From Ensifer adhaerens (GTDB lineage: Bacteria; Pseudomonadota; Alphaproteobacteria; Rhizobiales; Rhizobiaceae), in NCBI RefSeq assembly GCF_000697965.2, contig NZ_CP015880.1, forward strand, positions 558,001 through 622,000: a stretch of 64,000 nucleotides of DNA, read 5' to 3'. Shown piece after piece: positions 55,981-64,000 of the stretch. The notes below the pieces were generated by a model. It was not told the origin of the DNA. It did not search any database and saw only the letters and a program-made list of their open reading frames with translations. Position 1 is the stretch's first letter. The number at the start of each line of letters is the position of its first letter. Both the position numbers and the translations under genes were made by a program.

Positions 55981-57069
55981 CTAGCGTTCCGCCTTGAAGG
56001 CATGCGGGATCGCCTGGGCGATCGCCTTCTTCATCACCGTCGGCAGCGCCTGGGCACTCAGCGAGTGAACCGGCTCCCACCAGCCGTTGCCCTGCGTCCC
56101 GGCGCGCGCGACATTGGCGCGGTAGACCGAGAGACGCAACTCGAAATGCGTGAACACGTGGCTGATGGTGCCGCAATCTTCCCAGGCCGCTGCAAAGGGT
56201 TGGGAGGCAAGCGAGGTGTCGCCGTCCTGCCGCGATGTCCAGTCAGTGCCGGGCACTTCGGACATGCCGCCAAGCAGGCCTGTCTCGGCCCGCTTGCGCA
56301 GATAGACCGCGTTGTCGGCGTCGATCGCGACGAAGGCGGCGCCGCGCCGAAGCGGTTTGTCCTTCTTCTGCGCCTTGCGCGGAAAGGTTTCCGGGTCTGC
56401 GACGGCAAGCGCGCGACAGTGGGCGCGGAAGGGACAGAGCGAGCAGGCGGGCCGTTTCGGCGTGCAGATCGTCGCGCCGAGATCCATCATCGCCTGGGCG
56501 AAATCACCCGGCCTGCTCTCAGGGGTGAGCGCGGCGACGCGGGCCCGCATCTCGGGCTTTGCCGCCGGCAGCGGCGTTTCGATTGCATAGAGGCGGGAAA
56601 TCACCCGCTCGACATTGCCGTCGAGCACGGCGCTTCTGCGATTGAAGGCGATCGCCGCGATCGCGGCGGCGGTATAGTCGCCGATGCCGGGAAGGGACTT
56701 CAGCCCATCCTCCGTGTCGGGAAAGCGGCCGCCATGATCGTTCGCGACGGCCTCGGCGCATTTCTTCAGGTTGCGGGCGCGCGCATAATAGCCGAGCCCG
56801 GCCCATGCCTTCATCACGTCCTCATTCTCGGCGCGCGCAAGGTCCTCGACGGTCGGCCACAGTGACAGGAACTTTTCGAAATAGGCTTTTACCGCCTGCA
56901 CCGTCGTCTGCTGCAGCATCACTTCGGAAAGCCAGACATGGTAGGGATCGGCGACGATGCCTCGGCGCGCCATCGGCGGCGAAACCCGCCAGGGCAGGTC
57001 GCGATGGTGCCTGTCGTACCATTCCAAAAGCAGGGGTGCGGCGTCCGCCGCCGGTATCGTATCGTGCAT
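55981..57069 (-). CDS. mutY: A/G-specific adenine DNA glycosylase
   Basis: 362 residues. Helix-hairpin-helix LPGIGDYTAAAIAAIAFN with the catalytic Asp region, DLGATICTPKRPACSLCP and FRAHC forming the [4Fe-4S] loop, and the early WYDRHHRDLPWRVSPP. A C-terminal NUDIX-like domain reads the 8-oxoguanine (GLLGGMSEVPGTDW). It removes adenine opposite 8-oxoG. It is divergent from the DciA-like gene. Confidence 0.96.
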   Translation of the reverse strand: MHDTIPAADAAPLLLEWYDRHHRDLPWRVSPPMARRGIVADPYHVWLSEVMLQQTTVQAVKAYFEKFLSLWPTVEDLARAENEDVMKAWAGLGYYARARNLKKCAEAVANDHGGRFPDTEDGLKSLPGIGDYTAAAIAAIAFNRRSAVLDGNVERVISRLYAIETPLPAAKPEMRARVAALTPESRPGDFAQAMMDLGATICTPKRPACSLCPFRAHCRALAVADPETFPRKAQKKDKPLRRGAAFVAIDADNAVYLRKRAETGLLGGMSEVPGTDWTSRQDGDTSLASQPFAAAWEDCGTISHVFTHFELRLSVYRANVARAGTQGNGWWEPVHSLSAQALPTVMKKAIAQAIPHAFKAER

Positions 57070-57101
57070 GATTTGCCGGGAGTTCCGTTTCCGGCCTATA
57101 C

Positions 57102-57668
57102 TTGGCGAAGCGGAGCCGCGGCATCAAGGCTCAATCGACATTGCCTACAGAAAGTCCATACGTGAGCGAGCAGAAGACCCGGAAGGGCGTCGTCCAGATC
57201 AGCGAAGTCGCGAACGGCCTGATCGACCCGGTGCTCGCCAAGCGGGCAGGCATCAACACCATGCTGCTCGGCTCCTGGGACGAAATCGCCGGCGAGGACT
57301 TTGCCGATTGCACGCGGCCCGAAAAGATCGCCTGGCCGCGCCGGGCCTCCGAGATCATGGGCGAGGGCGGCCATCAGCCGGGCGTCCTGACGGTTGCCTG
57401 CGAGGGCGCGCGCGCCCTGTTTTTGACCCACGCTCAGGGCGAATTGATCCAGCGCATCAACGGCTTCTTCGGCTTCTATGCGATCGGGCAGCTGCGCATC
57501 GTTCAAAAGCCCGTCTCCCAGCAGCCGAAACACCGTGGCAAGCCCAAGCCGCTTTCGGGCGAACCCGCCCGGCGGCTCGAGGCCATGGTCGAAGGCATCG
57601 AAAGCGAGGAGCTGAAGGCCGCCTTGCGTCGGCTGGGGACCGCCGTGCTCAATCCCCGGCGCCGCTAA
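57102..57668 (+). CDS. DUF721/DciA-like protein
   Basis: 188 residues from TTG 57102, or 168 from GTG 57162. The DUF721 core is INTMLLGSWDEIAGEDFADC, then GVLTVACEGARALFLTHAQG with LIQRINGFFGFYAIGQLRIV, a KH-like fold. DciA proteins load the replicative helicase DnaB in bacteria lacking DnaC, so this is the likely helicase loader. It precedes a DsbA-like gene and smc, an order common in rhizobia. Confidence 0.87.
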   Translation: MAKRSRGIKAQSTLPTESPYVSEQKTRKGVVQISEVANGLIDPVLAKRAGINTMLLGSWDEIAGEDFADCTRPEKIAWPRRASEIMGEGGHQPGVLTVACEGARALFLTHAQGELIQRINGFFGFYAIGQLRIVQKPVSQQPKHRGKPKPLSGEPARRLEAMVEGIESEELKAALRRLGTAVLNPRRR

Positions 57669-57693
57669 GGCACGGCGCGCAAAACTATGCAGC

Positions 57694-57722
57694 GGTTTTC
57701 GCGACTACGAGACGCGAAAACC
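57694..57722. repeat. Inverted repeat between the DciA-like and DsbA-like genes
   Basis: GGTTTTCGCG (57694-57703) and CGCGAAAACC (57713-57722) pair perfectly over a 9-base loop. No T-tract follows. It resembles short rhizobial palindromic repeats and may terminate the DciA-like transcript. Confidence 0.5.
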
Positions 57723-57889
57723 AGAGGCTTAAAGCGCAAGCAGCGAATCGGAAAGATCGCGACGCGCTTTTGGGCGGCCATCGCTCGGTCACAATTCTTT
57801 GAATTCTGTTGACGCCGCGCCACTTGCCGCCCTGCGCGGGGCAAGATATCGAATCCGCACTGCAATTCCCTCCGAACACGGGTCAAATC

Positions 57890-58726
57890 ATGTCCGCTTC
57901 CGCAATGAACCTTACCAAGCGCCTGCTCAGCGGTGCCGCCATCGCAACTGTCGCCCTGGTGCTTGCTGCCTGCAGCGACGAAAAGAAGGAAACGGCCTCC
58001 ACCACACCGGCCGCGACCACCGAAGCCGCCAAGGCTGAAACCAAGCCGGCAACGGACGCGACCACGACTGCATCGACGACCGCGACCCCGGCCACCACCG
58101 AAGCCAAGCCCTCTGCCGGCACCGAAGTCGCCCAGACGACGGCTGCTCCCGTCAAGGTCGAGCTCCCCTCGTCGGAAGGGTCCGTCGACGTCGCCAAGCT
58201 GATGGAACCGGGCGCCCTGCCGGAAATGGCGATCGGCGACGCCAACGCGCCGGTGACGATCGTCGAATACATGTCGATGACCTGCCCGCACTGCGCCGCC
58301 TTCCACAACAACACCTTCGAGGCGATCAAGACCAAGTATGTCGACAGCGGCAAGGTCCGCTTCGTGCTGCGCGAATTCCCGTTCGATCCGCGCGCGGCGG
58401 CTGCCTTCATGCTGGCGCGCTGCGCTCCGGAAGGCCAGTACTTCCCGATGATCTCGATGCTGTTCAAGCAGCAGCAGCAGTGGGCCGCAGCCCAGAATGG
58501 TCGCGACGCTCTGCTGCAGATGTCCAAACTCGCTGGTTTTACACAGGAGAGCTTCGAGGCCTGCTTGACGAACCAAAAACTTCTGGATGATGTGAACACT
58601 GTTATGCAACGGGGCGCCAAGGAATTCGGGGTTCAGTCGACGCCGACCTTCTTTGTCAATGGCGAGCACTATTCGGGGGACATGTCGGTTGACGTTATGT
58701 CGGCCCTCATCGACAGCAAGCTCTGA
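57890..58726 (+). CDS. DsbA-like thioredoxin-fold lipoprotein
   Basis: 278 residues from ATG 57890 (MSASAMNLTKRLLSG). The lipobox VLAACSDEKKE anchors it. A Thr/Ala/Pro-rich, low-complexity spacer of about 60 residues follows, then the DsbA-type thioredoxin domain with CPHC in YMSMTCPHCAAFH and cis-Pro in STPTFFVNG. It would oxidise or isomerise disulfides at the envelope; the long spacer suggests it reaches from the membrane. smc follows after a terminator. Confidence 0.9.
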   Translation: MSASAMNLTKRLLSGAAIATVALVLAACSDEKKETASTTPAATTEAAKAETKPATDATTTASTTATPATTEAKPSAGTEVAQTTAAPVKVELPSSEGSVDVAKLMEPGALPEMAIGDANAPVTIVEYMSMTCPHCAAFHNNTFEAIKTKYVDSGKVRFVLREFPFDPRAAAAFMLARCAPEGQYFPMISMLFKQQQQWAAAQNGRDALLQMSKLAGFTQESFEACLTNQKLLDDVNTVMQRGAKEFGVQSTPTFFVNGEHYSGDMSVDVMSALIDSKL

Positions 58727-58742
58727 TCCTTCGCTTTTCCTG

Positions 58743-58778
58743 AAAACGGGCGACGGCAGCAGCTGTGCGCCCGTTTTT
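58743..58778 (+). terminator. Terminator after the DsbA-like gene
   Basis: AAAACGGGCG (58743-58752) pairs with CGCCCGTTTT (58768-58777) across a 15-base loop, followed by T then CTTG. Confidence 0.75.
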
Positions 58779-58831
58779 CTTGTCTGGGCTGATGGTAGAG
58801 GGGGGGACCTCGTAGCCCCAGCGTCCGCTCC

Positions 58832-61800
58832 ATGAAGTTCAACAAGCTTCGCCTGCTCGGTTTCAAGTCCTTCGTCGAACCGACCGAATTCATCATCGAG
58901 CGCGGATTGACCGGTGTCGTCGGACCGAACGGTTGCGGCAAGTCGAACCTCGTCGAAGCCTTGCGCTGGGTGATGGGGGAGAACTCCTACAAGAACATGC
59001 GCGCTTCCGGCATGGACGACGTGATCTTTTCCGGATCCGGCAATCGTCCCGCGCGTAACACGGCCGAGGTCGGCCTCTATCTCGATAACAGCGACCGCAC
59101 GGCACCCGCTGCCTTCAACGACAGCGACGAGATCCAGGTCAGCCGCCGCATCGAGCGCGAGCAGGGCTCGGTCTACCGCATCAACGGCAAGGAAGCGCGC
59201 GCCAAGGATGTACAGCTTCTCTTCGCCGACGCGTCGACTGGTGCACGCTCGCCGTCGATGGTCGGGCAGGGGCGCATCGGCGAACTGATCGCCGCCAAGC
59301 CGCAGGCCCGTCGCCAGCTCCTGGAAGAGGCGGCCGGCATCTCCGGCCTGCACTCTCGCCGCCACGAAGCGGAGCTGCGTCTGCGTGCCGCCGAGACCAA
59401 TCTCGAGCGTCTCGACGACGTCACCTCGCAGCTCGAAAGCCAGATCGAGAGCCTCAAGCGCCAAGCGCGCCAGGCCAACCGCTTCAAAATGCTCTCGGCC
59501 GATATCCGCAAGCACGAGGCGATCCTGTTCCATATTCGCTGGGTACAGGCCAAGGAGGCGGAGGGCGAGGCGACGAGCCAGCTCAACCAGGTGACTGCGC
59601 TGGTCGCGGAAAAGGCGCAGCAGCAGATGCAGGCGGCCAAGGACCAGGCGATCGCCAGCCTGAAGCTGCCGGAGCTGCGCGAAAACGAAGCGAAGTTCGC
59701 CGCCGCCCTCCAGCGTCTGCAGATTGCCCGCTCACAGCTCGAAGAGGATGCCGGCCGCATCCTCAGGCGCCGCGACGAGTTGCAGCGCCGGCTGGCGCAG
59801 CTTGCCGAGGATATCGCCCGCGAGGAGCGCCTTGTCGCCGACAATGCCGGCATTCTTTCGCGTCTCGACGAAGAGGAAGCCGAACTCAGCGACATGCTCG
59901 CCGAGGCCGACGACCGTGCGACGGAAGCGCGTGAGCGCCTCGAAGACGCAAACGAAAAGCTCGCCGGCAGCGAGGCGCTATTGGCGCGTCTAACGGCGGA
60001 ACGCGCCGAGGCACAGGCCGGCCGCAACCAGCTGGAGCGCACGCTGCGCGACCTGTCGGAGCGCCAGGCACGTCTTGCCCGCCAACTTGGCGACCAGTCG
60101 CGCGATCTCGACGAACTCGACCGCCAGATGGCGGCCCTTCCCGATCCGCACGAAAAGCAGGGTCAGGTCGAGGTCGCAGAAGCTGCGCTGGAAGAAGCCG
60201 AAAGCAATGTGCTCGCGATCGAGGAAAGCCTCGCTGACGCGCGGCGCATGGAGGTCGAGGCGCGTCAGCCCGTCGATCGGACGCGCGCGACGCTGAACGG
60301 CATCGAGACCGAGGCACGCACCATCCGGCGCATGCTGGAGGCGGTGGCCGGTGGCGCCTATCCCGCCGTCGTCGAGGAGATGAAGGTCGACCGGGGCTTC
60401 GAGACCGCATTGGGCGCGGCCCTTGGCGACGATCTCGACTCGCCGCTCGAAACCGACGCGCCGGCCCATTGGCGCGCGCCGGGGGATCATGTCGGGGACG
60501 ACGGATTGCCGGAAGGCGTGAGCCCGCTGATTGCCCATGTGAAGGCGCCCGACGCGCTGACCCGCGCCCTGAAGCAGATCGGCATCGTCGCAAGCGAGGC
60601 GGAAGCCGAGCGGCTGCTGCCCCTGTTGAAACCCGGCCAGAGCCTTGTCACCAAGCAGGGCTCCGTCTGGCGCTGGGACGGCCACGTGACCGGCTCCGAG
60701 GCGCCAAGTGCTGCCGCATTGCGGCTGGCGCAGAAGAACCGGTTGGCCGAACTCGATACCGAGGCCGACGGCGCCGCTGAGGCGCTGCGCCTCGCGGAGG
60801 CCGAACTTGCCTCTGCGGGCAGTCGCATCCGCGCCGAGGACGAGCGGCTGCGGCTTGCCCGCGACGCGCAGCGCATGATCACCCGACAGCTCGGCGAAGC
60901 CCGCGACGCGCTCGCCGCAGCTGAACGCGCCTCGGGCGACCTTGCCCGCCGCCGCGCGGTGCTTGCCGAATCGCGCAGCCAGATCGAGGCGCAGGTCGAA
61001 GAGGTGGCCGAGCAGATCGAGACGGCCAACGACGCGCTCGCCGATGCGCCCGATCTCTCCGAACTGGAACTGACGCTGCGCACCCAGGCGGCCGATGTCG
61101 CAGCCGATCGTGCCGCCGTCGCCGAGGCCCGTGCTGCGCATGATGGCCTGGCGCGCGAGAACGAGGCGCGTCAGCGGCGCATCGCGGCGATTGCCAATGA
61201 ACGACAGACCTGGAAGGCGCGCGCGGCGAGCGCCGATGAGCACATCGCGACCCTGCGCGACCGCGAGGCAGAAGCCCGCGACGAGGTCGAAGAGCTGATC
61301 GATGCGCCCGACGAGTTCGAGGACAAGCGCCGGGCGCTGATGAACGAGTTGCAGAAGGCGGAAGCGGCCCGACGCGAAGCGGCCGATCTGCTTGCCGAGG
61401 CTGAAAACCGTCAGCGCGAGGCGGACCGGTTGGCGGCAACCGCGCTCTCCGAACTGGCGGAATCGCGCGAAAAGCGCGGCCGCGCCGAAGAGCGGCTGGT
61501 CTCCGCCCGCGAACGCCGCGTCGAGATCGAGGCCCGCATTCAGGAAGCGCTCTCCTGCGCGCCGCACGAGGTCATGCGATTGACGGGGCTTGCCGTCGAC
61601 GAGGCACTGCCGGACATGCGCAACATCGAGCGCGAACTCGAACGGCTGAAGATCGAGCGCGAGCGGCTTGGCGCCGTCAACCTGCGTGCCGAAGAAGAAC
61701 AGAAGGAGCTTTCGGAAAAGCTCGCCCTGCTGCTCAGAGAGCGCGACGACGTCATCGAGGCGATCCGCAAGCTCAGGAGCGCCATCCAGAACCTGAACCG

Positions 61801-62293
61801 CGAGGGCCGCGAGCGCCTGATCGCCGCATTCGACGTCGTCAACGTACAGTTCCAACGGCTGTTCACCCACCTCTTCGGGGGTGGCACGGCCGAGCTGCAA
61901 CTGATCGAGAGCGACGATCCACTGGAGGCCGGCCTTGAAATTCTCGCCCGCCCGCCGGGCAAGAAGCCACAGACCATGACGTTGCTTTCCGGCGGCGAGC
62001 AGGCGCTGACGGCGATGGCATTGATCTTCGCCGTGTTCCTGACCAATCCCGCGCCAATCTGCGTGCTGGACGAAGTGGATGCACCGCTCGACGACCACAA
62101 TGTCGAGCGCTACTGCAACCTGATGGACGAAATGGCGGCGTCGACCGAGACACGCTTCATCATCATCACCCACAACCCGATCACCATGGCCCGCATGAAC
62201 CGCCTGTTCGGCGTGACCATGGCCGAGCAGGGCGTATCCCAGCTCGTCTCCGTTGACCTGCAGACGGCGGAACGCCTGCGCGAAGTCGTCTGA
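58832..62293 (+). CDS. smc: Chromosome segregation ATPase SMC
   Basis: 1153 residues, standard for SMC. Walker A GPNGCGKSNLVEA is near residue 32, followed by two long coiled coils around a hinge (about residues 510-620), then the signature LLSGGEQALTAMALIFAVF and Walker B PICVLDEVDAPLDDHNVERY. It forms the condensin ring that organises and separates chromosomes; the ScpA/ScpB partners are elsewhere. It has its own leader after the DsbA-like terminator and converges with the caspase-like gene only 1 bp from its stop. Confidence 0.97.
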   Translation: MKFNKLRLLGFKSFVEPTEFIIERGLTGVVGPNGCGKSNLVEALRWVMGENSYKNMRASGMDDVIFSGSGNRPARNTAEVGLYLDNSDRTAPAAFNDSDEIQVSRRIEREQGSVYRINGKEARAKDVQLLFADASTGARSPSMVGQGRIGELIAAKPQARRQLLEEAAGISGLHSRRHEAELRLRAAETNLERLDDVTSQLESQIESLKRQARQANRFKMLSADIRKHEAILFHIRWVQAKEAEGEATSQLNQVTALVAEKAQQQMQAAKDQAIASLKLPELRENEAKFAAALQRLQIARSQLEEDAGRILRRRDELQRRLAQLAEDIAREERLVADNAGILSRLDEEEAELSDMLAEADDRATEARERLEDANEKLAGSEALLARLTAERAEAQAGRNQLERTLRDLSERQARLARQLGDQSRDLDELDRQMAALPDPHEKQGQVEVAEAALEEAESNVLAIEESLADARRMEVEARQPVDRTRATLNGIETEARTIRRMLEAVAGGAYPAVVEEMKVDRGFETALGAALGDDLDSPLETDAPAHWRAPGDHVGDDGLPEGVSPLIAHVKAPDALTRALKQIGIVASEAEAERLLPLLKPGQSLVTKQGSVWRWDGHVTGSEAPSAAALRLAQKNRLAELDTEADGAAEALRLAEAELASAGSRIRAEDERLRLARDAQRMITRQLGEARDALAAAERASGDLARRRAVLAESRSQIEAQVEEVAEQIETANDALADAPDLSELELTLRTQAADVAADRAAVAEARAAHDGLARENEARQRRIAAIANERQTWKARAASADEHIATLRDREAEARDEVEELIDAPDEFEDKRRALMNELQKAEAARREAADLLAEAENRQREADRLAATALSELAESREKRGRAEERLVSARERRVEIEARIQEALSCAPHEVMRLTGLAVDEALPDMRNIERELERLKIERERLGAVNLRAEEEQKELSEKLALLLRERDDVIEAIRKLRSAIQNLNREGRERLIAAFDVVNVQFQRLFTHLFGGGTAELQLIESDDPLEAGLEILARPPGKKPQTMTLLSGGEQALTAMALIFAVFLTNPAPICVLDEVDAPLDDHNVERYCNLMDEMAASTETRFIIITHNPITMARMNRLFGVTMAEQGVSQLVSVDLQTAERLREVV

Positions 62294-62294
62294 T

Positions 62295-64000
62295 TCACTC
62301 AAATTCGGCGATGAAACCGGATACCGGCCGCGATGGGTCGCGCGCTTCCCAGGTGTCGACGTAGGCGGCGAGGGGGACCTTGTTTGCTCGATAGGCTGCG
62401 TAAAGCGTTGCCGCCCCAGCCTTTTCCGGCGGCCGCCTGAACCACCTGCCGAAGGTGACGGCAGCGCCCGTCGTCCATCTCCACCCTTCGGCACTGCCGT
62501 TCTCGTTGGAGAGCCCGAGCCATGGCCCGACCCGCCGGTGCTCGCCGCCTTCGAACGAACTGCTGAAGAACCGGTCATCCGTATTCACGAGTGAGGCGAC
62601 GAACGTATTTTCATCGCTGGAATCGATCGTGGCAAGGTGACCGCCGCAGCGCTCGACGATCGCCTTCGCTTCCTGCCAGCCGACTTGCTGCCCGTCATAG
62701 ACCGCTGCATAGAGGTGTCTGGCAAAGGTGCCATAGGTCAGTGGTAGAGGCGAAAGACACCGCACCATGGCGATCACCGGTTCGTCCTCCAGTCCCTCGA
62801 GATCGGTGGCGTCATAGCGACGTGCGCTGGTAGCCGAGAGAATGTCCTGATCGATGCGGGCAAAGGTGAGACCCAGGCTCGCTCCGGTCTCCTGATCGAG
62901 AAATCCGGATTGCTTTAGCCCGCGGGCCGCCTGAAATGCCGTGACCGCCCTGCGTGTCTGGCCACCGAAGGCGCCGTCCGTCGCGCCCGTGTCAAAACCC
63001 TTACTCTGCAGGGCCTGTTGCGCGGCTGCGCGCTTGTCCTTGCTATCGAGCATCTTCTGTTCCTGTGCCATCGCAGCCAGGGATGATCTGAAGTCGTCGC
63101 TTTTGCCGAGCCGCTGAATGGATTGACGCGCCGCGTCGGCGTAGCTGCTCTCGCCATGTTTGGCGATGAAGCGCTTCCAGGTCCTGGCCGTGTCCACGCG
63201 CATCGCCTTGTTGAAGTCGAGCGCGGCGATATCGACGTTGTCAACTTTCAAGGGTCGAGGCGCTTCAAGCGTGGCGCTGCCGTCGAGGTAGAATTCCAGA
63301 TCGAGAGAGGAGAGGATCTGCGGCGACTGTTTGCCGCCCGTTGCCGAGCGCACCTCACGGATCACGCGCTTGAAGGCGGTGCCGATTTCGATCCCTGGGC
63401 CGGAGAGGTTGGCTATCAGCGCCCGGGTGAAGGGCGAATGCCCGTCGGTTCCGTCAGCCGCCACCTGTCCGGGCGCCGCAGCAAAGGCAACGAGCGTGCC
63501 GGCGCCCTGTGTCTCGATCGGTGCCAGACCTCTGGTGGCGCCGCCGCGGCTTGTGCCCGCCACGTCACGATTGAGTCTGTCTGCGAGCGGATTGTTGCGG
63601 CAGGCGTCGAGGAAGATCAGGGAGATTTTCGCGCGTTGTTCCAGCGCGTTCATGATCTCCGACAGCGGCATGGTTTCTGCCGGAACGTCAAACTCGCTTT
63701 CGAGCCGTGCGTCGGTGCCGACGAGGAAGTTCTCGCCGCGCAACTGCATGCCGTGACCGGCGTAGTAGAACAAGGCGGTATCGTCAGGCCCGATCTTGCG
63801 CGAGAAGTTTGAAAGTGCGCCGGCAAGACCACGGCGATCGGCGTTGAGCACGAGGTTCGTTTCGAAGCCCTGGTCCTTGAGAAAGGTGTTGAAGGCTTCT
63901 GCATCGCGTGAAGCATTGGGCAGCGTTCCAGCAAGCACATAGTTGCTCATGCCGATGACAAGCGCCAGTCGTTTGCCATTGCCTTCGGCGGGGGCATTCC
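62295..64000 (-). CDS. Caspase-like protein with peptidoglycan-binding and C-type-lectin-like domains (N-terminus outside window)
   Basis: At least 568 codons; the frame is open past base 64000, and the upstream residues EGNGKRLALVIG belong to the same domain, so the true start is outside. The peptidase C14 domain has YYAGHGMQ (His) and FLDACRNNP (Cys), the catalytic dyad. A PG_binding_1 repeat (about 62870-63020) has GFDTGATDGAFGGQTRRAV. The C-terminal 135 residues show the C-type-lectin pattern: CGGHLATI, WLGL, GWRWTTG and the ending SGFIAEFE. Such caspases are usually secreted or envelope proteins. The role may be peptide cleavage tied to surface recognition. Confidence 0.85.
   Translation of the reverse strand, partial: NAPAEGNGKRLALVIGMSNYVLAGTLPNASRDAEAFNTFLKDQGFETNLVLNADRRGLAGALSNFSRKIGPDDTALFYYAGHGMQLRGENFLVGTDARLESEFDVPAETMPLSEIMNALEQRAKISLIFLDACRNNPLADRLNRDVAGTSRGGATRGLAPIETQGAGTLVAFAAAPGQVAADGTDGHSPFTRALIANLSGPGIEIGTAFKRVIREVRSATGGKQSPQILSSLDLEFYLDGSATLEAPRPLKVDNVDIAALDFNKAMRVDTARTWKRFIAKHGESSYADAARQSIQRLGKSDDFRSSLAAMAQEQKMLDSKDKRAAAQQALQSKGFDTGATDGAFGGQTRRAVTAFQAARGLKQSGFLDQETGASLGLTFARIDQDILSATSARRYDATDLEGLEDEPVIAMVRCLSPLPLTYGTFARHLYAAVYDGQQVGWQEAKAIVERCGGHLATIDSSDENTFVASLVNTDDRFFSSSFEGGEHRRVGPWLGLSNENGSAEGWRWTTGAAVTFGRWFRRPPEKAGAATLYAAYRANKVPLAAYVDTWEARDPSRPVSGFIAEFE

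Noticed and set aside
59990..62578. An 862-codon minus-strand frame opposite smc
   Set aside because: Shadow of the smc coiled coil; no domain and no plausible start.

Overview
The window is high-GC chromosomal DNA of an alphaproteobacterium in the Rhizobiaceae. Gene content and order point to the Sinorhizobium/Ensifer group: dxs, xseB and a deacetylase; a bioMNY biotin operon; an aa3 cytochrome oxidase cluster followed by ispH, thrB and rnhA; thrC next to a processing-type peptidase; the GANTC methylase ccrM; and mutY, a DciA-like gene, a DsbA-like lipoprotein and smc in a row. I see no rRNA, tRNA, CRISPR array, insertion sequence or prophage. Most of the region is vertically inherited housekeeping DNA, and the less ordinary items are domain architectures and regulatory sites.

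Layout. 1-5.2 kb: dxs (cut by the window start), pirin, xseB and deacetylase on the minus strand, then an oxidoreductase and a thioesterase whose starts are only 16 bp apart. 5.4-9.9 kb: a minus-strand run bioM-bioN-bioY-acyl-CoA ligase-thiolase. 10-21 kb: YcaQ-type protein, tldD, an unknown gene, a SPOR-tailed D,D-carboxypeptidase, a NodB-type deacetylase, a frameshifted acetyltransferase, pdxH, a surface lipoprotein, a DnaJ-type protein, fabI and a histidine phosphatase. 21-27 kb: a CHASE-PAS-PAS-GGDEF-EAL receptor, aroC and ribB. 27-38 kb: ialB-type protein, divergent from coxB-coxA-ctaB-small subunit-ctaG-ctaE, then an L,D-transpeptidase, DUF983, SURF1, DUF1304, ispH, thrB and rnhA. 38-47 kb: peroxiredoxin, orphan DsbD N-domain protein, YqgE, a 7TM GGDEF/EAL protein with a degenerate GGDEF site, an acetyltransferase, peptidase and thrC. 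47-54 kb: lipoprotein, amino-acid binding protein, HAD hydrolase, GntR regulator, a divergent ArsR / NIPSNAP-monooxygenase module, ccrM and a DUF1232 protein. 54-64 kb: acetyltransferase-like protein, HAD hydrolase, mutY, DciA-like gene, DsbA-like lipoprotein, smc, and a caspase-like protein with a C-type-lectin-like tail that runs off the window end.

How genes work together. The cox block supplies the subunits, haem O synthase, copper chaperone and SURF1 factor for the aerobic aa3 oxidase. A perfect FNR/FixK-type box sits just upstream of coxB and would link the operon to oxygen. bioMNY makes an ECF-type biotin importer, and two CoA-metabolism genes are coupled to it. The ArsR-family gene faces a two-gene oxygenase-like operon across a short palindrome. 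Tandem repeats resembling CtrA half-sites precede ccrM, as expected for a cell-cycle-controlled methylase.

I found no single wholly new system. The best leads are the coxB oxygen box, the caspase-lectin fusion, the biotin-operon thiolase lacking one catalytic cysteine, the GGDQF/EAL receptor with an intact I-site, and the ArsR/NIPSNAP/monooxygenase module.
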